A DNA stretch of 64,000 bases from JAWKVD01 sp041398225 (GTDB lineage: Bacteria; Pseudomonadota; Alphaproteobacteria; Caulobacterales; Hyphomonadaceae), in the NCBI GenBank assembly GCA_041398225.1, contig JAWKVD010000006.1, positions 1 through 64,000 on the forward strand. The letters run 5' to 3'. A model generated the notes under the pieces. The model was not told the DNA's origin and did not search any database. It saw nothing but the letters and a program-made list of their open reading frames with translations. Within the stretch, counting starts at the first letter, position 1, and each line of letters opens with the position of its first letter. Below are positions 58,197 to 64,000 of the stretch, piece after piece. The translations under genes and the position numbers were made by a program.

Positions 58197-58343
58197 CGAC
58201 GCGCATTCGTGCGCTCATGTCGGTGGGCAGATGCGATTCCGTAACGCGCGCGGAAATGTCGAGCCGACCGCCATTCTTATTATTGTTGTTTGGCGTCATG
58301 CGGCTAAGTTTGCAGGAAGGCGAAATAATCAACAAGAAGAAAT

Positions 58344-58832
58344 ATGCGCCACCACGATACGAACAATTGCGTCACGTCTATCGAAGACCTCGCGGCGATT
58401 CTTTCCGCGTGCGGATTGTCCGTGCGCCTTTGGAAAGGCCAACGCCTCTATCTAAACGGCTATGGTCGCGACATCAAAGCCTATCTCGCGCCCCAGGGTG
58501 ACGGCCCCTTACCCGCTGATGGTTACGCGCTGACCGTCACCTCCAGCTGGAACATGCCCCGCTATAACGGCCTTCGGTGCAAGGGCGTGAAGCACGCTAT
58601 TCTGGAGGACCTGTTTCTCGCGGGCGTCATCAGCGCGCCGCCGCCAGCGGACTGGAAGCAGGTGCAGCTTGAGGCTCCCCACTCCATGCGACCGCCAATA
58701 ATTCCGTATGCGGGCGCGTTCACGAAAGAGGGCGATACCCGCGAGATGGCCCCGACCCCGCCTCCGCATCGTCACCCTCGCGATCCGTACGCAGTGCTTC
58801 GAGACATGCACCAAAAGCGCACAAGCGCATAA
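58344..58832 (+). CDS. hypothetical protein
   Basis: The 162-residue product starts MRHHDTNNCVTSIEDLAAILSACGLSVRLWKGQRLYLNGYGRDIKAYL and continues with SSWNMPRYNGLRCKGVKHAILEDLFLAG, then a disordered Pro-rich tail. AGAAGAAAT precedes the ATG. The first part looks like a small alpha/beta domain, and no family is recognised. Confidence 0.6.
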   Translation: MRHHDTNNCVTSIEDLAAILSACGLSVRLWKGQRLYLNGYGRDIKAYLAPQGDGPLPADGYALTVTSSWNMPRYNGLRCKGVKHAILEDLFLAGVISAPPPADWKQVQLEAPHSMRPPIIPYAGAFTKEGDTREMAPTPPPHRHPRDPYAVLRDMHQKRTSA

Positions 58833-59120
58833 GACCACAACAGCAGAAGACCATAACAACGCTGAGAGCCCATGTTTGGCGCGGGTTTGCCGTCATGTGC
58901 TGTGCGCCAGAAACGCAGAACGCCACAGACGCATAAGGCCAAAACACCATAGAAGCAGAAGTTCTTCGGCGCGCGATTTGGCCATAACAGCACAACAGCA
59001 GAAGTCTGGCCTTCTGGTGCTGTGTGCCTGTGTCGGCGCAAATTTGTGGCTATGCAGATTCCCAGATGCACATATCATCACAGATGCACAGCGACATAGG
59101 AGCAGAGGCGCAGAGCGCCA
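58826..59120 (+). repeat. imperfect repeats upstream of parA (centromere-like region)
   Basis: Three related stretches share CATAA(G/C) and CAGCAGAAG-type blocks at 58826-58850, 58930-58961 and 58981-59004, with a weaker relative around 59,096-59,120. Runs of CAGAA and CACAG dominate the 330-bp interval, which has no gene. Position before parA makes a partition site plausible, where the RHH partner of ParA would bind. The repeats are not well conserved and the call is tentative. Confidence 0.45.
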
Positions 59121-59139
59121 CAGTTCTGTTGTTGTGCAT

Positions 59140-59155
59140 TGTTCCACCTGAAACA
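59140..59155. promoter_or_regulatory. near-perfect parS site
   Basis: TGTTCCACCTGAAACA differs by one central base from the canonical chromosomal parS TGTTCCACGTGAAACA bound by ParB. It lies 11 bp before the parA start. Chance of such a match in the window is small. A host ParB bound here could tether the element or regulate parA, but the element's own partner appears to be an RHH protein and not a ParB. Confidence 0.5.
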
Positions 59156-59166
59156 TTCGGAGGCGC

Positions 59167-59925
59167 ATGCATACACTAGCTATTGTTTCAACGAAGGGCG
59201 GGGTCGGCAAGACGACCTTGGCCGTGCACCTCGCCGTCGCCGCGCAGCATGCCGGTGTCCAAACACTGCTCCTTGATCTCGATCCTCAGGGCAGCGCCGC
59301 ACAATGGTCGAAGGATCGCAGCCGCCTTGCCGCCGAGCATGGCAATTGGGTGAAGACGCGCCTTGAAGTGCGCCGCCTGTTTGCAAACGACCTCAGCGAA
59401 GAAATTGCGAAAGCGGAAGGCGAGGGCTTCGGCCTCGTCATTATCGACACACCGCCGCACGCTGACTTTCCGGCTGCACGCGCAGCAGAAGCTGCCGACA
59501 TCGTGTTGATGCCATCGCGCCCTGGCTATTTCGACTTGCATGCGGCCAAGGCAACCGTCTCGCTGGTTAATGACCTCAAGGCTTACGCTTTCTTTGTGAT
59601 GAACCAGGTGCCACACAACAGTCAGCAGATCGCGACCGATGCAGCGGCCTTTCTCGAAAGCAAAGGCATCCATCAAGCTCCCGTCACGGTTACGCTGTTG
59701 CAGCCCTACGTGCGCGCGCTTCGCGATGGTTTGACCGCGCCGGAGCTCGTGCCGGACGGCCGTCATGCGCAGGAGATCGGCGCATTATGGAATTGGCTCA
59801 AGGGCGAACTCGCCGGCCTGACGCCGAAGATTCACGCGGCGCCTGAAGTCGCGACAGCGCCAAAGAAGATTTTGGACAATCCCTTTGAGTTTCTTGCGCA
59901 GAAGCTCCGTGACGAGGTCGCATGA
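59167..59925 (+). CDS. parA: ParA-type partition ATPase
   Basis: The 252-residue protein has the deviant Walker A STKGGVGKTTLAVHL at residues 8-22, the A' motif LLLDLDPQGSAAQW and VIIDTPPHADFPAARAA, with the LMPSRPGYFDLHA strand typical of small ParA/Soj. It binds DNA in the ATP form and drives plasmid segregation along the nucleoid. GGAGG precedes the ATG. The end overlaps the RHH gene by 4 bp (ATGA), making a two-gene partition operon. Confidence 0.93.
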   Translation: MHTLAIVSTKGGVGKTTLAVHLAVAAQHAGVQTLLLDLDPQGSAAQWSKDRSRLAAEHGNWVKTRLEVRRLFANDLSEEIAKAEGEGFGLVIIDTPPHADFPAARAAEAADIVLMPSRPGYFDLHAAKATVSLVNDLKAYAFFVMNQVPHNSQQIATDAAAFLESKGIHQAPVTVTLLQPYVRALRDGLTAPELVPDGRHAQEIGALWNWLKGELAGLTPKIHAAPEVATAPKKILDNPFEFLAQKLRDEVA

Positions 59926-60230
59926 CGAAGAACCGTTTGATCATCGATGATGAACCCGAGACCGCGCCTGAGCCCGTGCGTGCGCGTGCGACCGAGACAA
60001 CGCGTGAGCGCGAGGCGGAGTCGACTCCGCGTGCGCCTGTGCGCGCCAAGAAGCCCTATGCTGATCAGCGCAAGGTGACAGCTTACGTCGATGCGCAAAC
60101 CTTCATGTGGTTGAAGTCGATCCACGCCCAGACCAACAAGACCATGATGGCAATCATGGAAGAGGCGCTGACCCAGTACGTCCAGGCTTACGCCGCCAAA
60201 CAGAAGTTCGGGGGCGGGCAGGGGAGCTAA
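59922..60230 (+). CDS. ribbon-helix-helix partition partner
   Basis: The 102-residue protein has a disordered acidic-basic start and a C-terminal RHH-like domain: ADQRKVTAYVDAQTFMWLKSIHAQTNKTMMAIMEEALTQYVQ. It overlaps parA by 4 bp. Such RHH proteins act as centromere-binding partners (ParG/ParB functional analogs) and as operon repressors. The repeats upstream of parA are the expected target. Confidence 0.8.
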   Translation: MTKNRLIIDDEPETAPEPVRARATETTREREAESTPRAPVRAKKPYADQRKVTAYVDAQTFMWLKSIHAQTNKTMMAIMEEALTQYVQAYAAKQKFGGGQGS

Positions 60231-60382
60231 GGCCGCTTGCCCGAAACGACCCCTTTTGGCCACATATGAAGCTAGCCTGGATGGCGCGCTAGTCGTGCCG
60301 GGCGTCAGGAAACCTAGGGAATGGCCAGGAAAGCTAGGGGATTTCTCGACTGGAGTTGGGATGACGCCCCGCAGGGCAGGGT

Positions 60383-61246
60383 GTGCTGAAGCAGCGCCGT
60401 CGGACGGACTCGGTTCCCAAAAAGCCGCCGAGAGGACTCGCCGATTTCGAAGTGTACGATTTTGCTGAAATGGCGGTGACCTCAGGGGGGCTCAGCGGGC
60501 TCACGATCACCGACAGCGACAAGGCAAGAATTCAGGCCCTGACCCAGATTGTAGCACATGCTGTCAGTACGGGGCGCCTGGCGAGCCCCGGCGAGCGCGC
60601 GCAAGATTATTATCTGATCGAATATTTTCAGGCCGAGGTGGAACGGTTTTCGAGCATCTGTTGGGCGTTCATCGAGTTTTTCATCACCGGCGAAAGTATT
60701 AATGCTGATAGACTTGCAGCCGACGCGGCGGAGAACCTCCGGCGTTTTTTGGAGCGCATGGACGATCACGATCGGAAGAAAACGATTGCGGGCCTTATGG
60801 CCTACATCGGCGAATTGCAGACAGCTGGCGTACTCGAAGCCACGCCCTCTGACCGGTTGGCGCGTGTCGCTAAGTTGATTGGTGAAGCGGCTGAGATCGT
60901 CAGCGCCAATCCGTCGAAATTCGTTCCACTCTTCGGCGACCGACTAATTGATCCCTCGACAGGGAAGAAGCCCACTGCGCTTGAATGGTTCGATCAGGTG
61001 TGGAAACCGCGTGTCGATGCAGGTGAGGTTCTTGGCGCAGATTTGAAGCGCGCAGACCCCGCATTCTATTCCACATTGTCATCAACGCTCTCTCGAAAAA
61101 ACCAAAAGCTGACTGACCTGTTGCCTCCTTCTCCAACAGGTCGGCCGAGAAACCCTGGTCCGACAGACGCACGACTTGAACACGCCCGTGAGCTCAATCG
61201 TAAACGCGTTGCACGATGGCGTGCGGGAAAATCCGCGCCGAAGTAA
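60383..61246 (+). CDS. hypothetical helical protein
   Basis: The 287-residue product (GTG at 60383; an ATG at 60470 is possible) is mostly helical: FAEMAVTSGGLSGLTITDSDKARIQALTQIVAHAVS, YYLIEYFQAEVERFSSICWAFIEFFIT, ADAAENLRRFLERMDDHDRKKTIAGLMAYIGEL, and a basic tail ARELNRKRVARWRAGK. No family is recognised. It lies between the partition genes and an HTH gene; a DNA-binding role is possible from the tail alone. Confidence 0.55.
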   Translation: MLKQRRRTDSVPKKPPRGLADFEVYDFAEMAVTSGGLSGLTITDSDKARIQALTQIVAHAVSTGRLASPGERAQDYYLIEYFQAEVERFSSICWAFIEFFITGESINADRLAADAAENLRRFLERMDDHDRKKTIAGLMAYIGELQTAGVLEATPSDRLARVAKLIGEAAEIVSANPSKFVPLFGDRLIDPSTGKKPTALEWFDQVWKPRVDAGEVLGADLKRADPAFYSTLSSTLSRKNQKLTDLLPPSPTGRPRNPGPTDARLEHARELNRKRVARWRAGKSAPK

Positions 61247-61337
61247 TGGAAAAACAGATTGTGTAATGAAGCCCGAATCGGCATTGTTGATATGCCGGAC
61301 TGACGCGCTGGGGCGTTCAGGCGGTGGGATTGCCCCG

Positions 61338-61562
61338 ATGTCGGAGAAGCAACGTCTCAACGTCGAAGAAGCTGCCGCCTATGTCGGCATGTCCAAGAGC
61401 TGGATGAACAAGGCGCGAATGAACGCGGGCGATGGTCCGGCGTTCCTCAAAGTCGGCAAGCGCCGCGTCGTCTATGACATCGCTGATCTTGATGACTGGC
61501 TGGCCGGAAGCCGACGGAGATCGACGCTCGATCGCGAAGCCCCGAAGGTCATGGCGCCGTGA
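61338..61562 (+). CDS. helix-turn-helix (excisionase-like) protein
   Basis: With the ATG at 61338 the 74-residue product is LNVEEAAAYVGMSKSWMNKARMNAGDGPAFLKVGKRRVVYDIADLDDWLAGSRR, a compact winged helix of the excisionase/AlpA type (upstream Met at 61266 also possible). Such proteins regulate or direct recombination, or repress transfer genes. It is the second protein of this type in the island (the other is at 23327). Confidence 0.8.
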   Translation: MSEKQRLNVEEAAAYVGMSKSWMNKARMNAGDGPAFLKVGKRRVVYDIADLDDWLAGSRRRSTLDREAPKVMAP

Positions 61563-61765
61563 GCCGCGTAGTGGCGGCGCTGTGCTGTCGGTGTCGTTTG
61601 GCGGATGAGGCGACGGAATGGGCGGAGTGGGAGGCGAACGAGGCTTTCTACTACCTGCGTCGGCCACGAGAGGTCTCGACCTCTGCGCTCACCGCTCACC
61701 AAGGAAAGCGCGCCGGTTCGTGCGCTAGTCGCCACAGAGCCGCGCGCGAGGGCGGGGCTGCGTGA
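61559..61765 (+). CDS. possible small protein overlapping the HTH gene
   Basis: A GTG at 61559 overlaps the HTH stop (GTGA) and opens a 68-codon frame (CCRCRLADEATEWAEWEANEAFYYLRR). The overlap and the absence of a better frame make it possible, but the second half reads as low-quality Arg/Ala-rich sequence. The 90 bp after it carry no gene. Confidence 0.3.
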   Translation: MSRVVAALCCRCRLADEATEWAEWEANEAFYYLRRPREVSTSALTAHQGKRAGSCASRHRAAREGGAA

Positions 61766-61854
61766 ACCCTCACGCGCGGCTCTGCGGCTCCGAGGAAAGC
61801 GCCCGAACCAATCAGCCAGCAGCATGACATCAAGCCAAAGAGCGAGGCGTTTCA

Positions 61855-62070
61855 ATGAGCCGTGCAGATCAGGGTATGCGAACGGAGCGGCGCATCGTCA
61901 CCAAAGTGCCGGCGGCGCTCTATGCGCGGCTCATCTCATTGAAGCTGCAAACGCGGATGAGTTTGCAGGCGCTGATGCTTGAAGGCGCAAAGCTGCTCAT
62001 TGCTAAATATCGGCTTGAGCGCGACATCACCCAAAGCGCAAACGATGAGGGTGGGGCGCCCACGCCATGA
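61855..62070 (+). CDS. small ribbon-helix-helix-like protein
   Basis: The 71-residue product is RTERRIVTKVPAALYARLISLKLQTRMSLQALMLEGAKLLIAKYRL, a short RHH-type DNA-binding unit, with a disordered tail. It overlaps the next gene by 4 bp (ATGA), so it is co-translated with the membrane protein. It is a likely regulator of that operon. Confidence 0.7.
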   Translation: MSRADQGMRTERRIVTKVPAALYARLISLKLQTRMSLQALMLEGAKLLIAKYRLERDITQSANDEGGAPTP

Positions 62071-63035
62071 ACGGCGCGCGTGCAAGTCTTCTGACTCGGC
62101 TCACACTCATCCCGCTCGCGCTGCTTGCCGGCGTGAATGTCTGGTTGGTTGTGGGCTTCTGGGGCAGCCTGGGCGGCGGCGATCCTTTGCCCTTTCAGAT
62201 CTTCGGCGGCTGCATCGCCGCGATCGAAATCACCTTTCTCGTTGTGGCGGCAGATGCGAAGGCCCGAGGTGAAATCACCAAGGCCAGGATTTGGCGCGCG
62301 GTGTTCGCATTCGTGTTGTTTGCGAACGTGATTGCAGATTTTGGCGCCATCGCTGCGAAGACCAGCGCTGACGCCGAGACGCGCGCTCGCGCGGTCGCGG
62401 CCTATGACAGTGCCGTTCAAATTGAGGCTGAAGCATCCGCCGACATCGAGCGGCTGACTGCCGCGCTCGAAGCTCAGGGGCTAAATCTCCCTGCCAGCGC
62501 ATTGGCGGCGCGGTTGCGGGGCTTGGAGCAACGGCGGGCGCGCTATGACGCCATCGGGCGTATGCCGTCGCGTTCGTTGATTGAGCAGATCGCGACGCTC
62601 GATGCGGCGCAGGCTGTGGCCGTAACTATCGCGGAACGAACAAGCGTGCGGGATGAGGCAAGACGCCAGCTCCGAGAGGCGGGAGCGCGCCCTGAGACCG
62701 CTAATGCGCAGATTGGGGGCCTGGTCGGGTTGGCGGCGGCAATCGGGCTGCCTCTAAACCCTGAGACCGTGCGCGTCGTGCTGGCCGCTGCCTTGGCCGT
62801 TGTCTGCAAGCTGGTGTTGGTGTTCGGGTTCTGGGCGGTGACGCCGCGCTTGGCGAATGGTCATCAGACGAACACCGAAGCTCGCCAGCCGATGGAAGGC
62901 ATGGCGATTGGGGACGCGACCGTGAACAGAGAACCTGCGGGGCGGGCGGCAGCTCCCAGACGGCCCAAACCTCCGGCCAAGAGCGACCCGACCTTTGAGC
63001 GGGCGATTGATGATTTGGAAAACGGGGTGGTTTGA
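62067..63035 (+). CDS. membrane protein with central coiled coil
   Basis: The 322-residue product has three N-terminal membrane helices (LIPLALLAGVNVWLVVGFWG, IFGGCIAAIEITFLVVAAD, AVFAFVLFANVIADFGAIAA), a coiled coil of about 110 residues (ADIERLTAALEAQGL..., RGLEQRRARYDAIG..., ERTSVRDEARRQLREAGAR), a further helix pair (IGGLVGLAAAIGLPL, VLAAALAVVCKLVLVFGFWAV) and a basic tail. The order matches the protein at 57177-58196, though direct sequence identity is low. Function unknown; the tail (APRRPKPPAKSDPTFERAIDD) resembles linkers of envelope-associated ATPase partners. Confidence 0.65.
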   Translation: MNGARASLLTRLTLIPLALLAGVNVWLVVGFWGSLGGGDPLPFQIFGGCIAAIEITFLVVAADAKARGEITKARIWRAVFAFVLFANVIADFGAIAAKTSADAETRARAVAAYDSAVQIEAEASADIERLTAALEAQGLNLPASALAARLRGLEQRRARYDAIGRMPSRSLIEQIATLDAAQAVAVTIAERTSVRDEARRQLREAGARPETANAQIGGLVGLAAAIGLPLNPETVRVVLAAALAVVCKLVLVFGFWAVTPRLANGHQTNTEARQPMEGMAIGDATVNREPAGRAAAPRRPKPPAKSDPTFERAIDDLENGVV

Positions 63036-63190
63036 CGGTGGCAGCTTGTGAGAGTCGGGAAATCCGAGCTTAGACCACAGATTTCAGGAGGCTTTTCCAT
63101 CGACGCCAACCGGAGGTTTTGGGGTTCCGAAATGACCCCTGCGCCGCTACGATAACCGCTTCTGAATCGTGAAGGATGCCAGACGCGGCT

Positions 63191-63209
63191 CGCCGAGCAT
63201 CGCTCGGCG
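63191..63209 (+). terminator. Rho-independent terminator after the membrane-protein operon
   Basis: CGCCGAGC-ATC-GCTCGGCG forms a perfect 8-bp stem with a 3-base loop, followed by GTTTCGTGTTC. It closes the operon 61855-63035. The interval 63036-63247 shows no other gene; a methyltransferase starts at 63248. Confidence 0.7.
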
Positions 63210-63247
63210 GTTTCGTGTTCGGCTGTGTGTGCTTCTGGAACCAAAAA

Positions 63248-64000
63248 ATGAACGCTGTTGAGATTGAAGAGGCGGTAAGCGCCCTGGCCGAACGCCCGTT
63301 CGACCCGGCCGAGTTTCCGTACGAATTTCTCACGGCGTTCGATAACAAGGAGACCACGATCCGCCGCCTGCGCGGCGGCAGCGGCAGCACCAACAAGTCC
63401 GACATCGGCGGCGTCCTACAGACCAACAACATTCACATCGCTGTCGCCCCAGCAGGCGAAGTCACTAAGACGCTCGCTGCGTTGCGCGGAAGCCCAGCGA
63501 CTACCCGTTTCAAAGCCAAGTTCATCCTGGCGACCGATGGAGACACGTTCGAGGCCGAGGATATCGACAACGGCGAAACCGTCGCCTGCACCTACGCAGA
63601 CTTCCCGAACCATTTCGGCTTCTTCCTACCGCTCGCGGGCATCAGCACCGTCAAGCAAATCCGTGACAGCTCGTTCGACATCCGGGCGACCAGCCGGCTC
63701 AACCGACTTTATGTCGAGCTTCTGAAAGATAACCCGGAGTGGGGGACGGCGGAGCGCCGTCCCGACATGAACCACTTTATGGCGCGGCTAATCTTCTGCT
63801 TCTTTGCAGAGGACACTGACATCTTCGGCGCGGACGCGCACTTTACCGCCAAGGTGGAGGAGATGAGCGCGAAGGACTCGTCGAACACGCACGAGGTTAT
63901 GGCGACGCTCTTCCGCGCCATGAATACCAAGTCCGACGAACGCGAAGCGGCAGGCATCCCGCGTTGGGCGAACGCGTTTCCGTATGTGAACGGCGGTCTG
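63248..64000 (+). CDS. MmeI-like class I DNA methyltransferase, N-terminal part (runs off the window)
   Basis: The frame starts at 63248 and stays open for 251 codons. The N-terminus reads ALAERPFDPAEFPYEFLTAFDNKETTIRRLRGG, then GVLQTNNIHIAVAPAGEVTK, HFGFFLPLAGISTVKQIRDSSFDIRATSRLNRLYVELL and DMNHFMARLIFCFFAEDTDIF. I recognise this as the MmeI-type N-terminal region of large class I SAM-dependent DNA methyltransferases, some of which are fused type IIG restriction enzymes. The SAM-binding and target-recognition parts are beyond the window. It could be a restriction-modification cargo at the island's right part. Confidence 0.8.
   Translation, partial: MNAVEIEEAVSALAERPFDPAEFPYEFLTAFDNKETTIRRLRGGSGSTNKSDIGGVLQTNNIHIAVAPAGEVTKTLAALRGSPATTRFKAKFILATDGDTFEAEDIDNGETVACTYADFPNHFGFFLPLAGISTVKQIRDSSFDIRATSRLNRLYVELLKDNPEWGTAERRPDMNHFMARLIFCFFAEDTDIFGADAHFTAKVEEMSAKDSSNTHEVMATLFRAMNTKSDEREAAGIPRWANAFPYVNGGL

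Larger units (their letters stand above)
23100..64000. mobile_element. plasmid-like mobilizable island integrated in dusA (right end outside the window)
   Basis: The left junction is the interrupted dusA at about 23,100. Content is typical of a plasmid backbone: RepA-type initiator plus iterons, ParA with an RHH partner and parS-like site, TraA/MobQ relaxase with a Q-type oriT, VirD4-like coupling protein, DUF736 and ArdC genes and HipBA. No integrase and no VirB-type transfer genes are present in the visible part. A cargo of redox, NO-defence and cbb3-oxidase genes fills 31.6-44.5 kb. The right junction is not in the window, so the true size is unknown. Confidence 0.7.

Overview
The window reads as an alphaproteobacterial chromosome of high GC content with a plasmid-like mobile island integrated into it. 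The proteins (DUF2126, cydDC/cydABX, DUF3775, Rrf2 regulators) would suit Caulobacterales or Maricaulales, but the exact taxon is inference.

Chromosomal part (1 to about 23,100). It holds the tail of a DUF2126 protein, guaA, a histidine kinase/LuxR response-regulator pair, two Cys-rich Sel1-like secreted paralogs in inverted orientation around an unrelated exported protein, a lipoprotein with a CxxCH motif, small DUF proteins, a nitronate monooxygenase, an alpha/beta hydrolase and a carboxyltransferase that each carry a -1 frameshift, and a complete cytochrome bd locus (cydDC divergent from cydABX, including the tiny cydX) followed by an Rrf2 regulator.

Island (about 23,100 to the right edge). 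The start of dusA is seen at 23,053 and breaks after its 17th codon. A second dusA-like start lies 115 bp further on, so the locus has been a repeated integration target. The island carries a HipBA toxin-antitoxin, a RepA-type initiator with at least nine iterons (oriV), ParA plus a ribbon-helix-helix partner and a near-perfect parS, a Q-type oriT with its TraA/MobQ relaxase-helicase, a VirD4-like coupling ATPase with a long Ser-rich insertion, DUF736 and ArdC genes and several small unknowns. No VirB-type secretion genes and no integrase are visible, so it looks mobilizable rather than self-transmissible. The start of an MmeI-like DNA methyltransferase runs off the right edge.

Cargo (31.6 to 44.5 kb). 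This is a nitric oxide, oxygen and redox module: small redox proteins with a Cys-rich MarR regulator, superoxide dismutase, an NsrR-like Rrf2 regulator, truncated haemoglobin, RIC iron-sulfur repair protein, Rnk, and a cbb3 oxidase operon (ccoNOQP, ccoI, ccoS, with two extra membrane genes and no ccoG or ccoH). A 15-bp palindrome of the form RGYAT-N5-ATRCY precedes the island genes and also cydABX on the chromosome, suggesting one shared NO/O2 regulon.

The most unusual gene is at 50,331-51,860. It encodes eleven consecutive 36-residue helical repeats, and a roughly 100-bp duplication of the end of the coupling-protein gene flanks it, as if it had been inserted as a cassette.
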